Below, in pieces: positions 17,360 through 30,063 of a stretch of DNA of 57,648 nt. The translations under genes and the position numbers were made by a program. The DNA is taken from positions 1-57,648 of the forward strand of contig CAIVQB010000121.1 of NCBI GenBank assembly GCA_903907925.1, written 5' to 3'. Position 1 is the stretch's first letter. Each line of letters opens with the position of its first letter. The stretch is from an uncultured Verrucomicrobiota bacterium (GTDB lineage: Bacteria > Verrucomicrobiota > Verrucomicrobiia > Limisphaerales > UBA9464). The notes beneath the pieces were generated by a model. It was not told the origin of the DNA, searched no databases, and worked only from the letters and a program-made list of their open reading frames with translations.

Positions 17360-17706
17360 TTGGATTTCTTGGGAGTGCGTGCGGCGACGATTTCGAGCAC
17401 CGAGTTTACGCCACCGAACGGATTCGGGATATTTCGCGGATTGCCGGGATCGGAGATCCATCGGCCGTCCGCGACGAAAAGGTATTCGTAGACCCCGGGT
17501 GGCAGGAGCAGGTCCTTGAACCAGGCACCGGTCTTCGACTCGATCATGGGGAACATGGCCGGATGCCATTCGTTAAACGTGCCGGCCAGGAAAACCTCGT
17601 GCGCTTCGATGAACGGGAGTTTGAAACGAACCTTCCGCGCGGGCTGGGCTGCGGTTCCAGTCGCACCGGCATCCGGTTCGGAGGTGGAGGCGGGTTGGCG
17701 TTTCAT
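17356..17706 (-). CDS. CBM48/isoamylase-N-like glycogen-binding protein
   Basis: 116 residues. After a polar N-terminus (residues 1-25), a single early-set domain of the CBM48/AMPK-beta type spans about 26-110: VRFKLPFIEAHEVFLAGTFN, EWHPAMFPM, then GVYEYLFVADGRWISDPGNP. The W and K/N positions expected to contact glycogen are present by eye. Stand-alone proteins of this kind occur widely and are thought to target partners to alpha-glucans. Coupled by ATGA to the downstream universal stress protein gene. The ATG at 17706 is chosen because longer versions run into unconserved sequence. Confidence 0.8.
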   Translation of the reverse strand: MKRQPASTSEPDAGATGTAAQPARKVRFKLPFIEAHEVFLAGTFNEWHPAMFPMIESKTGAWFKDLLLPPGVYEYLFVADGRWISDPGNPRNIPNPFGGVNSVLEIVAARTPKKSK

Positions 17707-17860
17707 GGGTTTTCGGGCTTCTCGAGTGACACGCTGGTCCTTCCCTGTCGGTCTGGCAAACCGTGAATTGGCGAACCGGAACCCGATTTTGTGGAATGGC
17801 TCCGGTCTCCGAACTCGGGCTGGGCAACCGGCGACATTCCGGTGCATTCTTGCCGCAATC

Positions 17861-18379
17861 ATGAAGGCCCCCCTGCGTCCGACCGCCGCCAACCTGGCCC
17901 ACCAGCCCTTTTTCCATGGCATGGCTTGGAATCATCTGGAGGTGCTCGCCAGCGTCTCGGGACGCACGGCGGCGGCGGAGGGCGCGCTGATTTTCAAGGA
18001 GGGGGATGGCGCCGATTTCTTCTACTGCCTGTTGTCGGGCAAGGTGGCGATCGAGGCCAACACCAGCGGTCATGCGCTGCAACTCCAGGTGCTCGAAGGC
18101 GGTGATGTTCTCGGCTGGTCCTGGTTGTTTGCGCCCAACAAATGGCATTTTTCGGCGCGGGCGCTCGAACCGGTCACGATGTTCTTTTTCGACGGGAAAC
18201 ATCTTCGGGAACGCTGCGAGGAGGAGCCGGCGTTGGGCTTTGCCCTGATGAAGCGGATGACCGCGGTGGTCCTGGACCGGCTCCAGGTGACGCGCCACCG
18301 GTTGGCGGTCGTCCAGCAGGCCGCGTCGGGGATTCCCATCCGCATCGCCCCGCTTGATCCCCCGATCGAAGGGAACTAG
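17861..18379 (+). CDS. Cyclic nucleotide-binding domain protein without HTH
   Basis: 172 residues. One cNMP-binding domain (FFHGMAWNHLEVLASVS, IFKEGDGADFFYCLLSGKVA, VLEGGDVLGWSWLF) as in Crp/Fnr proteins, then a helix (ALGFALMKRMTAVVLDRLQV, close to the Crp dimerisation helix). The protein ends about 40 residues later without the winged-helix DNA-binding domain, so it is a stand-alone sensor or a truncated regulator. It lies 9 bases before the PocR-AraC gene and the P-type ATPase follows, suggesting a three-gene operon. Confidence 0.8.
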   Translation: MKAPLRPTAANLAHQPFFHGMAWNHLEVLASVSGRTAAAEGALIFKEGDGADFFYCLLSGKVAIEANTSGHALQLQVLEGGDVLGWSWLFAPNKWHFSARALEPVTMFFFDGKHLRERCEEEPALGFALMKRMTAVVLDRLQVTRHRLAVVQQAASGIPIRIAPLDPPIEGN

Positions 18380-18388
18380 CCTGCTGTC

Positions 18389-19276
18389 GTGGCCACCAGC
18401 CGCTCCAATCCCCTCCTCGATCAGCTTTCACAGTCCCAGATTTTCGCGGACTACCAGAAGGCGTTTGGGGAGGCCACCGGTTTGCCCCTGTCGTTGCGAC
18501 CGCTCGAGGCCTGGCAGCCGGTGCATCATGGGAATCCCCACGAGAATCCTTTTTGTGCGCTGATGGCGAAGTCGAGCCGGACCTGCGCCGCCTGTCTGGA
18601 TGTTCAGGAAAAAATCGCGGAGAATCCCGGCGCGGGCCCGAGGACCGTCCAGTGTTTCGCCGGGTTGAGTGATACCGCGATTCCCCTGCGGTCCGGGCAT
18701 GAGCTGGTGGGATTTCTCCAGACGGGCCAGGTGTTCCTCACTCCACCGAACCGGGACCGTTTTGCGCGGACCGCCCGGCAGTTGATGGAATGGGGTTCCA
18801 AGACCGACCTCAGCAAGCTGGAGGACGCATGGTTCCACACCCGCGTGCTGAAGCCTGACCAGTACCAGGCGATGGTGCGGTTGCTCACGATTTTTGCACA
18901 GCACCTGTCGATCGTCGGCAATCAGATTCTGGTCGCCGGTCAGAACGCGGAACCACCGGTCATCACCCGCGCCAAGGCCTACATCGCCGCGCATCAGGAT
19001 GAACCCCTCTCGCTCGGAGCCGTTTCAAAGGCGGTCAACACCAGCAGCTTTTATTTCTGCAAATTGTTCAAGAAGGCGACCGGCCTGAATTTCACCGATT
19101 ACGTCTCGAGGGTCCGGGTGGAGAAGGCCAAGAACCTCCTGCTCAATCCGAACGCACGGGTGAGCGAGGTGGCGTACGAGGCGGGCTTTCAATCGCTGAC
19201 CCATTTCAACCGGATCTTCCGCAAGGTGGTCGGTGAATCGCCCACCGAATTTCGCCGACAATTGCCGTCCCATTGA
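18389..19276 (+). CDS. PocR-sensor AraC-family regulator
   Basis: 295 residues. Residues about 10-160 are a PocR ligand-binding domain (conserved NPFCALMA ... CAACLDVQ ... VQCFAGLSDTAIPLRSG), a PAS-like sensor with a Cys cluster that may bind a small molecule or metal. Residues about 195-290 are an AraC double helix-turn-helix: LGAVSKAVNTSSFYFCKLFK, then VSEVAYEAGFQSLTHFNRIF and GESPTEFR. GTG start at 18389. The metal-ATPase GTG begins only 2 bases after this stop, so this protein probably controls that pump, though a sugar or aldehyde-type ligand is equally usual for PocR. Confidence 0.88.
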   Translation: MATSRSNPLLDQLSQSQIFADYQKAFGEATGLPLSLRPLEAWQPVHHGNPHENPFCALMAKSSRTCAACLDVQEKIAENPGAGPRTVQCFAGLSDTAIPLRSGHELVGFLQTGQVFLTPPNRDRFARTARQLMEWGSKTDLSKLEDAWFHTRVLKPDQYQAMVRLLTIFAQHLSIVGNQILVAGQNAEPPVITRAKAYIAAHQDEPLSLGAVSKAVNTSSFYFCKLFKKATGLNFTDYVSRVRVEKAKNLLLNPNARVSEVAYEAGFQSLTHFNRIFRKVVGESPTEFRRQLPSH

Positions 19277-19277
19277 T

Positions 19278-21188
19278 GTGAGTCACGATCACGACCACGC
19301 CGACGATTCCGGGGTGACTTGGAAGCCGATGGCGACGCGGGCGGCGGTGTGTGTCGGCGGCGCGGTGGTGGGATGGTTGTTGCGCGGTGTCTCGCCCGCC
19401 ACCACCACTGCCGCCTACGCCGTGGCGTATCTCGCGGGCTCCTGGGATCTTGCGCGAGTGGTCCTCCTGGACCTGCGGCAGCTTCGCTTCAACACCGAGT
19501 TCCTCATGCTACTGGTGGCGGTCGGTGCCGGTGCGATCGGGGCCTGGGGTGAAGGTGTGCTGCTCCTGGTGTTGTTCTCCTCGTCGAAGGCGATGGAGAC
19601 CTACGCCGCCGGTCGCACCCGCCGGGCCATCGATGCCCTCCTCAAGGGTGCCCCCAAGACGGCGAGGAAGCTCGACGGCGAGATTGAAACTGAGGTGGAG
19701 GTCGATTCGCTCGCACCCGGTCAGACGATTCGCGTCACCGCCGGCGAACAGGTGCCGGTCGATTTCGAAATTGTTCGCGGCACCAGCGGCTGTGATGAAT
19801 CCACATTGACCGGCGAATCCGAACCGGTGTCGAAAGCTGCCGGCGACACCGCACTCGCCGGCACGATCAATCTGTGGGGTGTTCTCGAAGGCCGCGTGCT
19901 GCGCGTCGCGGGCGACAGTGCGTTGCAGCGCATCATCCGGCTGATTCATGACGCCCAGCAACAGAAGGCGCCGACGCAGCGGTTCACCGATCGTTTTGGA
20001 ACACGCTACACGGCGGGCGTGATCGCAGCGTGTGTCGCCGTTTTCTTTTTCAACTGGATCGTCCGGGAGGCACCACCCTTCGTTTCGGTGGTGGGTCGGG
20101 TCAGTTCGATTTATCGGGCGATGACCCTGCTGGTCGTGCTGTCCCCGTGCGCCCTCGTTCTCTCGGTTCCATCGGCGATCCTGTCGGCCATCGCCTGCGG
20201 TGCCCGGCGTGGCGTTTTGTTTCGCGGCGGAGCGGCCGTGGAACGCCTGTCGGACGTCAATACGGTGGCCATGGATAAGACGGGAACGCTGACCGAAGGG
20301 GCGCTCCGCGTGACGGGCGTTGAAGTGCTGGCCGGCGATGAGGCGCAGGTGCTGGCCGCCGCCGGTAGCCTGGCGCGGCTTTCCAATCATCCCATTTCAA
20401 AGGCCATTGCCCGCGAGGCCGTCCGGCGCGGTGTCACGTTCTTCGATCCGGGTGCCACCGAAACGGTGCCAGGCCAGGGCATTCGTGCGCGATCGCCGTC
20501 GGGCATCGTGGTGTTGGGAAATCGGGATCTGCTGATCGGAGTGGTTTCATCGGATCAACTCACAGCACTTCCACCATCCCCGGAAGCCGTCAATGAAACC
20601 TGGATCGCCGGTCCTGGAATGCTGGGACGCCTGTTGCTGCAGGACCGGCTTCGACCCGAGGCGCGTGCGCTGGTCGAGCAACTTCGGACGGCGGGATTGC
20701 AGACCGTGATGCTGACTGGGGACCGTTCAGGCCCGGCAGAGCGAATGGCCCGCGAAGCCGGAATCGATGAAGTGCGCAGCGGATTGAAACCCGCCGACAA
20801 GGTGGCCGCGGTGCAACAGCTCAAGGCCGCCGGTCGCTGCGTGGCCATGATCGGTGATGGCGTGAACGATGCGCCGGTGCTGGCGATGGCTGACGTGGGA
20901 TTGGCGATGGGTGCGCGCGGGTCCGACGCGGCGCTCGAACAGGCGGATGTGGTGTTGATGAACGACCGTCTCGAACTGTTCGTGCTCGCACGGAATCTCA
21001 GCCTGCGCGCCCGGACGATCATTCGACAAAACCTGGTGTTGTCGCTCGGCACGATGATGGTGATGGCCGTGACCACACTGATCGTGCCGGGAATGCCGTT
21101 GTGGGTGGGCGTGGCCGCGCACGAAGGCAGCACGGTGGTCGTGGTGATGAACAGCCTGCGCCTTCTCTTTCCACCGCCGGCAGAATAG
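19278..21188 (+). CDS. Heavy-metal P1B-type ATPase (P1B-4-like)
   Basis: 636 residues. Transport ATPase with TGE at 178-180 (actuator), SPC at 289-291 (metal site in the membrane), DKTGT at 333-337 (phosphorylation), SNHPI (nucleotide domain) and GDGVNDAP. A C-terminal HEGST motif in place of HEGGT, the SPC motif and the lack of an N-terminal heavy-metal-associated domain point to the P1B-4 group, exporters of Co, Zn, Fe or Cd. The GTG start at 19278 gives a His-rich N-terminus (MSHDHDHADD) that may bind metal. The ATG at 19233 would overlap the previous gene by 44 bases and is less likely. Confidence 0.92.
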   Translation: MSHDHDHADDSGVTWKPMATRAAVCVGGAVVGWLLRGVSPATTTAAYAVAYLAGSWDLARVVLLDLRQLRFNTEFLMLLVAVGAGAIGAWGEGVLLLVLFSSSKAMETYAAGRTRRAIDALLKGAPKTARKLDGEIETEVEVDSLAPGQTIRVTAGEQVPVDFEIVRGTSGCDESTLTGESEPVSKAAGDTALAGTINLWGVLEGRVLRVAGDSALQRIIRLIHDAQQQKAPTQRFTDRFGTRYTAGVIAACVAVFFFNWIVREAPPFVSVVGRVSSIYRAMTLLVVLSPCALVLSVPSAILSAIACGARRGVLFRGGAAVERLSDVNTVAMDKTGTLTEGALRVTGVEVLAGDEAQVLAAAGSLARLSNHPISKAIAREAVRRGVTFFDPGATETVPGQGIRARSPSGIVVLGNRDLLIGVVSSDQLTALPPSPEAVNETWIAGPGMLGRLLLQDRLRPEARALVEQLRTAGLQTVMLTGDRSGPAERMAREAGIDEVRSGLKPADKVAAVQQLKAAGRCVAMIGDGVNDAPVLAMADVGLAMGARGSDAALEQADVVLMNDRLELFVLARNLSLRARTIIRQNLVLSLGTMMVMAVTTLIVPGMPLWVGVAAHEGSTVVVVMNSLRLLFPPPAE

Positions 21189-21328
21189 GCGAGCACCCGG
21201 CGCAAAATCGGGCGTGTGTCGGACAAGCCCGGTTGGGCCGGGGATGGAAGTTTGCTGAACAGTGGCCGCGCTTGAAATCATCCACTGCCTTCCCCAGCGC
21301 CATCGAATCGAGCCGCGATTCGAAATCG

Positions 21329-21442
21329 ATGACGAGTCCCGAGACGCCGCGAAATCCGCTCTGGCTGGGCCTGTGGTTGCTCACTGTGGGCATCGGTGTA
21401 TTCGGATTCCTGCAATTGGGTCTCAGCGCCGCCTCCCATTGA
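21329..21442 (+). CDS. Small single-helix membrane peptide
   Basis: 37 residues: a short polar N-terminus (MTSPETPRNP) followed by one membrane helix (LWLGLWLLTVGIGVFGFLQL). It lies 140 bases after the ATPase gene on the same strand. Such mini-proteins are often subunits or modulators of transporters or respiratory complexes. Supported only by the clean start, hydrophobic profile and position. Confidence 0.4.
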   Translation: MTSPETPRNPLWLGLWLLTVGIGVFGFLQLGLSAASH

Positions 21443-21465
21443 ACTCCAACCCTCCCCCATTCCGC

Positions 21466-21705
21466 GTGTCCGATTCCACATTGTCCACCGGGGTCCCGAT
21501 TCCTGCGTCCGATCGCCACGCTGTGGCATCTGCCGGCCGGGGGTTGCCGTCGTCGATCCCGATTTCGGTCCACGCGACGCCTGCACCGGGCGGCGACCCC
21601 GATTCTCCGTCAGATTCTCACTCTCATTCCGCTGAGGGAGGTTGCGGCAACGAATGCCGGTCCTGTCCGAACTGCCGCTCCAGTGGAAGTCGTGCAATAA
21701 GCTGA
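21466..21705 (+). CDS. Candidate Cys/His-rich small protein
   Basis: 79 residues from a GTG, 23 bases after the preceding mini-gene. Mostly Pro/Ser-rich, then SDSHSHS and CGNECRSCPNC, a C-x3-C-x2-C-x2-C cluster able to bind metal. The metal pump upstream makes a metal-binding peptide plausible, but start choice and coding status are uncertain. Confidence 0.3.
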   Translation: MSDSTLSTGVPIPASDRHAVASAGRGLPSSIPISVHATPAPGGDPDSPSDSHSHSAEGGCGNECRSCPNCRSSGSRAIS

Positions 21706-22100
21706 TGGTAAATTAGATACGAATACAAAAGATTCGCAATTGTCCCGCGTGGAGCCCCGCCAGGTCTCCATCCGACGGATGAGTCCTTCGCTCTTCGCGG
21801 TGAATGAACACTTGCGCCCGACCCATCGCTTGTGATTTTTTTCACGAGTGCTTGCGGGTTGGGATGTCGGCCGGGTATTGAGTGGGCGTCAAGCGGTCAT
21901 CTAATCCTGCCGATTACCGGACTGAAAACCGTCGTTGGTGGACGGATTTCGAGTTGTAACCCTTCCTCCTGCACCCCAGAAAACGACTGGGCGAAGCAGT
22001 TGGTCTAATTTTAGTGAGTCTTTTGGATTAGAAGAACGAACAAGCCGGATGGGTTTCGACGTGGCCACGTCGGGGTCATCGGGCGCTGGAAAACTGAGCG
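21706..22100. other. Leader region of the alternative complex III operon
   Basis: 395 bases without a supported gene. An A/T-richer stretch (about 21700-21740) may hold a promoter, but I see no convincing -35/-10 pair. A T-run at about 21834-21842 and TTTGGATTAGAAG near 22022 are the other low-GC spots. The operon mRNA may have a long 5' leader. Confidence 0.4.
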
Positions 22101-22732
22101 ATGTCCTTCATTTTCCCCAAATGGGCGAACACGCTGCCGCTGAAGGTGGCAGTGGGTGCCTTCCTGGTTGCGAACGCCGCCGGTGCGGGCGTCTGGTATT
22201 ACCTGACGCCAAAGTACACCCGCGTCGGTTACACGCCGAAACAGCCCATCGCCTTTTCGCACGCCATCCATTCCGACCAGTTGGGCATCGATTGCCGCTA
22301 CTGCCATTCCGCGGTGGAGAAGTCCTGGTTCTCGAACATTCCGGCGTCGAGCACCTGCATGAACTGCCACAGCCTGGTGCTGAAGGATGATCCCAAGCTG
22401 GCTCTGGTCCGCGAATCCTTCCAGACCGGTCGGTCCATTCCGTGGGTCCAGGTGCACAAGGTTCCGGACTACGTCTATTTCAATCACTCCGTACACGTGA
22501 ACCGCGGCATCAGTTGCGTTCATTGCCACGGCCAGATCAACCACATGGAGGAGGTTCAGCATGCCAAGCCCCTCTCAATGGGCTTCTGCCTCGATTGCCA
22601 TCGTGCCCCTGAGGAAAAAATCCGGCCCGTTGAACTGGTCACCCAGCTCGACTGGAAGGGTGCCGTCAACGGCAAGCAACTGGTGCACGATTGGAATGTG
22701 AAGCCTGGCCAGAGCTGCTCCACCTGCCACCG

Positions 22733-22736
<4 letters not shown>
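22101..22736 (+). CDS. actA: Alternative complex III pentahaem cytochrome c, ActA
   Basis: 211 residues. An N-terminal membrane anchor (LKVAVGAFLVANAAGAGVWY) is followed by five CxxCH haem-binding motifs (CRYCH, CMNCH, CVHCH, CLDCH, CSTCH) and many extra His ligands. This is the ActA subunit of alternative complex III, which passes electrons from quinol oxidation to periplasmic acceptors. First gene of the act operon; its stop overlaps the actB ATG as ATGA. Length and haem count agree with ActA proteins. Confidence 0.95.
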
Positions 22737-26091
<3,355 letters not shown>

Positions 26092-26092
<1 letters not shown>

Positions 26093-27576
26093 TGGCTAAC
26101 GCCGCCTCCATGCCTCATGCCGGCATTCCGGCTCAACACGCGCCGGAGCCCAATGCCGTGCCTCCGCAGATCGTGGTGGCTGATCCGCCGAAGGGTCTGG
26201 AACGCCAGCCACTGGTGCTGAACGGTCGTTCGCTCGGTTCGCTCACCGATTCCATTGCCGGCATTTGCGAAGGCCGCATGCCAATCTGGTGGTGGCCCGC
26301 CTTTATCATCTCGGCGGGGGTGATGACCATGATGGCGACCCTGATCGCCTACCTGATTTCGACCGGCGTCGGTGTCTGGGGTTTGAACAACCCGGCCGAC
26401 TGGGCCTGGGATATCACCAACTTCGTGTTCTGGATCGGCATCGGTCACGCCGGAACGCTGATCTCGGCCGTGCTCTTCCTGCTCCGGCAGAAATGGCGGA
26501 CCTCGATCAATCGCGCCGCCGAGGCGATGACCCTGTTCGCGGTGGCGTGCGCGGGCATCTTCCCGGTCGTCCACACCGGCCGTGTCTGGTTCGCGCTCAC
26601 TCCCGGCTATCTGATCCCGGCGCCCAACGCCAATTACATCTGGCCGCAGTTTCGTTCGCCGCTGCTCTGGGACGTGTTCGCGGTGTCCACGTACGGAACG
26701 GTCTCATTGTTATTCTGGTACATCGGCCTGATTCCCGACCTCGCCACGCTGCGGGACCGCGCCAAGAACAAGGTCCGCGGTTTCTTCTACGGATTGTTCG
26801 CCCTCGGCTGGACCGGCTCCAACCGGCATTGGAGCAATTACGAGAAGGCGTACATGATCTTCGCCGGCCTCAGCACCCCGCTGGTGCTCTCCGTGCACTC
26901 GATCGTGTCCTTCGACTTCGCGGTGTCGAACGTCCCGGGATGGCATACGACCATCTTCCCGCCCTACTTCGTCGCCGGCGCGATCTTCTCCGGGTTCGGC
27001 ATGGTGCTGACCCTGATGGTGCCGATGCGGACGCTGTTCAAGCTTGAGGACATCATCACCACCCGGCACGTCGAACTGATGTGCAAGGTGATCCTGGCGA
27101 CCGGCTCGATGGTCGGATACGCCTACGGCATGGAGTTCTTCATCGCTTGGTACGGTGGCAGCCCCTACGAGCTGTACGCCTTCAAGAACCGGGCCTTCGG
27201 ACCCTACTGGTGGGCGTACTGGAGCATGATCACCTGCAACGTGATCAGCCCGCACTTTTTCTGGTTCAAGTGGTGCCGCACCAACATGGTGTTCGTCTTC
27301 TTCGCCTCGATCGTTGTGAACATCGGCATGTGGTTCGAGCGCTTCGTCATCATCGTGACCTCGCTGCACCGCGATTATCTTCCGGCGAGCTGGGGTTACT
27401 TTACACCGACCTGGGTCGATGTGTTCACCTTCGTGGGCAGCTTCGGGTTGTTCATGACCTTGTTCCTGTTGTTCATCCGTTTCCTGCCGGCGATCGCGAT
27501 CTCTGAAGTGAAGGGCGTGACTCCGCAGGCCGATCCGCATCACCCGCTGGGTGGTGCCAAGGGAGGACATCATTGA
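26092..27576 (+). CDS. actC: Alternative complex III NrfD-like subunit, ActC
   Basis: 494 residues with about ten membrane helices in the NrfD/PsrC fold, beginning [20 protein letters not shown]. It holds the quinol-binding site in related complexes. The start codon shares its first base with the actB stop (TAATG) and the stop shares a base with the actD start (TGATG), so the subunits are made in step. Soluble N-terminus of about 60 residues and a His-rich C-terminus. The TTG at 27573, slightly upstream of actD, lies inside this gene. Confidence 0.94.
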
Positions 27577-28109
27577 TGAGCGCGACCGCCAAACCCTACG
27601 GAATCCTGGCCCGTTTCGACACCGCGGCCGACATCTTCGAGGCGGCTCTCCGCGTGCGGGATGCCGGCTATCGCAAATGGGATGTCTACACCCCGTTTCC
27701 CATCCACGGCATGGATGAAGCCATGGGGCTGCGCACGTCGAAGGTCGGCTATTTCACCTTCTGTGGCGGCCTCACCGGATTCTCCTTCGGCATGTGGATG
27801 ATCTGGTTCATGAACAAGTTCGACTACGGTCTGGTGGTCGGTGGCAAGCCGCTGTTCACCCCGTTGTTCGCCTTCCCGGTTTCGTATGAGCTCACGATTT
27901 TGCTCAGCGCCTTCGCGACGCTGGGCGGGATGCTGTTCGTGAACCGCCTGCCGAAGCTCTACAATCCGCTGTTCCGGAGCGAGACGTTCAAGCGGGCGTC
28001 CAACGACCGTTTCTTCATCTGTATCGAGGCGGCTGATCCGAAGTTTGCCGAAGCCCGCACCCTGCTGGAGGCGGCCGGGGCCTCGGCGATTGAACTTGTG
28101 GAGGACTGA
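27576..28109 (+). CDS. actD: Alternative complex III subunit ActD (DUF3341)
   Basis: 177 residues. A soluble N-terminus (YGILARFDTAADIFEAALRV, then GYRKWDVYTPFPIHGMDEAM) and two membrane helices (GLTGFSFGMWMIWF near 65-80; YELTILLSAFATLGGMLF near 110-130) match the ActD family. It is a membrane-associated accessory subunit of complex III. The ATG at 27576 is chosen over a TTG one codon upstream. It overlaps actE by one base (TGATG). Confidence 0.92.
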   Translation: MSATAKPYGILARFDTAADIFEAALRVRDAGYRKWDVYTPFPIHGMDEAMGLRTSKVGYFTFCGGLTGFSFGMWMIWFMNKFDYGLVVGGKPLFTPLFAFPVSYELTILLSAFATLGGMLFVNRLPKLYNPLFRSETFKRASNDRFFICIEAADPKFAEARTLLEAAGASAIELVED

Positions 28110-28747
28110 TGCGCTACTTTCTCACCCTCTTTGTCCTTGCCGTCATCGGCGTGGTGTCCGCCCTCGGATTCCGCGGCGACAAATCGCGCAAGCCGCCCCG
28201 CATGGCGGAGATCTTTCCCGACCTCAACATCCAGCCGAAGCTGCGTCCGCAGACGGTCACCAAGTTCGACGGATTCGCCGACGGCGCCTCGTCCCGCGTG
28301 TATCCAGTAGGGACCGTGGCCCAAAAGGTGGGCTTCCTGGACAACACCACCTGGGAAGACACCGCGATCAACACCGGTCGCGATGCCAAGGGTTTCGTGG
28401 ACAGCAACCCGGTTCCGGTGACCTCCGAGCTGCTCAAGCGCGGACAGGAACGCTTCAACATTTATTGTCAGCCGTGCCACGGCGCCCAGGGCGATTCCGC
28501 CGGCGGCATCGTGAAGAAACTCGGGGCCACCTCGGTCGCGAATCTTCAGGACCAGCGGATCGTCCGGATGAACGACGGCGAAATTTTCAACACCATCAGC
28601 TACGGGAAGAACACCATGATGGGCTATGCCGGTCAGGTGCCGGTGTCGGATCGTTGGGCGATCATCGTCTACGTCCGGGCCCTCCAACTGAGCCGGTTGG
28701 GCGCCAAGGATGACGTGCCCGCTCCGGTGCTCGAAAAGCTGAAATAA
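28109..28747 (+). CDS. actE: Alternative complex III monohaem cytochrome c, ActE
   Basis: 212 residues. N-terminal anchor (YFLTLFVLAVIGVVSALGF), no Cys at a lipobox, then one class I cytochrome c domain with CQPCH at residues 120-124 and a downstream Met (NTMMGY) as likely sixth ligand. Carries electrons from ActA/B to terminal oxidases. In the act operon, overlapping actD by one base and 7 bases from actF. Confidence 0.93.
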   Translation: MRYFLTLFVLAVIGVVSALGFRGDKSRKPPRMAEIFPDLNIQPKLRPQTVTKFDGFADGASSRVYPVGTVAQKVGFLDNTTWEDTAINTGRDAKGFVDSNPVPVTSELLKRGQERFNIYCQPCHGAQGDSAGGIVKKLGATSVANLQDQRIVRMNDGEIFNTISYGKNTMMGYAGQVPVSDRWAIIVYVRALQLSRLGAKDDVPAPVLEKLK

Positions 28748-28754
28748 GGCGCCC

Positions 28755-30053
28755 ATGAACCTCTCCCTGTTTTTCAAACGAATGTTCGCCCTGCTGGCCT
28801 GCGCCGGCGTGGTGAGCTTCGGAACGCTGCGACTCGCCGCCGCGGAACACGCCGAGCCGGCCGCCGCCGCGCACGCGGGCGAAACGACCGCGGTCGAGCA
28901 TATGGAAGCTGCCGGCGGTCACGCCGGAGGGCACGCCGAAGCTCCGGAACCCACCTTCGTTCAGCAGTTCCTCTACAGCTATCTCACGGCCTACATGTTC
29001 TGCCTGAGCATCGTGATGGGGGCGTTATTCCTGGTGATCCTGCATCACTTGTTTGATGCCTCCTGGAGCGTGCCCATCCGCCGGGTCAACGAGCAGCTCG
29101 CCTGTCTGGCTCCGGTTATGGGTGTCCTCGCCCTTCCGATGCTGATTCTGGGCCCGGACATTTATCCCTGGATGAGCATTGATCCGGCGACCGATCACGC
29201 GCTGAACGTGAAAAAGATCCTCTTCAATCGCCCGGCTTTCACGGTGTTGTTGGTTGGAATCTTTGCCCTGTGGAGCTTCATGGCCCTGCGGTTCCGCAAG
29301 TGGTCGGTGGCCCAGGACAAGGACGGCGCGGCGATTTGGACCCGCAAGGCCCGCGTTCAGGCGGCTTGGGGCATCTACGTCTTCGCCTTCTCGCTGACCC
29401 TCGCGGTCTTCCTACTGATGAAGTCGTTGATGCATCAGTTCTTCAGCACCATGTACGGCGTCTATTATTTCGCCGGCAGCGTGTGGACGACCCTGGCGAC
29501 GGTGTACGGCATCATCCGCTGGCTTTCGACGCGTGAACTGAAGCGGGTGATTTTCCCGAACACCATCCACTACATTGGCACGTTGTTCTTCGCGTTCACC
29601 GTGTTCTACGCCTACATCCATTTCTCCCAGTATTTCCTGATTTGGAACGCAGCTCTGCCCGAGGAAACCTTCTGGTACGTGAAGCGCGAAGCCGGAACGT
29701 GGTGGGACGTCGGTCTTCTCATTCTCTTCGGCCACTTCTTTGTGCCCTTCGTCATCCTGCTGCGGATCGACACCAAGATGAACATCCTGGTGATGGGACC
29801 GATGATCGCCTGGGCCTGGCTCATGCATTACACGGACATGACCTTCAACGTCATGCCGGTCCTGTATCCGAAAGGACTGCACGTCACCCTGCTGGATCCG
29901 ATCTGCTGGGGCGGTCTCTCCGCGATCCTGGCGTATGTGTTCTGGAAGAATTTCAAGTCGGCCGCGCCCTTCCCGTTGAAGGATCCCCGGCTGAAGGAGG
30001 CGCTCACTCACCACGAGGTGCCTGCGCCTGGCACCGCCGCCGCCCACCACTGA
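28755..30053 (+). CDS. actF: Alternative complex III NrfD-like subunit, ActF
   Basis: 432 residues. After a signal-like helix and an Ala/His-rich segment (residues about 28-70), about ten membrane helices follow in an ActF pattern: FLYSYLTAYMFCLSIVMGAL, LAPVMGVLALPMLILGPDIY, MHQFFSTMYGVYYFAGSVW, DIYPW and TDMTF. It pairs with ActC in the membrane domain. The Ala/His-rich insert after the leader is a noticeable lineage feature. Starts 7 bases after actE; the next gene is 10 bases downstream. Confidence 0.93.
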   Translation: MNLSLFFKRMFALLACAGVVSFGTLRLAAAEHAEPAAAAHAGETTAVEHMEAAGGHAGGHAEAPEPTFVQQFLYSYLTAYMFCLSIVMGALFLVILHHLFDASWSVPIRRVNEQLACLAPVMGVLALPMLILGPDIYPWMSIDPATDHALNVKKILFNRPAFTVLLVGIFALWSFMALRFRKWSVAQDKDGAAIWTRKARVQAAWGIYVFAFSLTLAVFLLMKSLMHQFFSTMYGVYYFAGSVWTTLATVYGIIRWLSTRELKRVIFPNTIHYIGTLFFAFTVFYAYIHFSQYFLIWNAALPEETFWYVKREAGTWWDVGLLILFGHFFVPFVILLRIDTKMNILVMGPMIAWAWLMHYTDMTFNVMPVLYPKGLHVTLLDPICWGGLSAILAYVFWKNFKSAAPFPLKDPRLKEALTHHEVPAPGTAAAHH

Positions 30054-30063
30054 TCCTGCTGCC

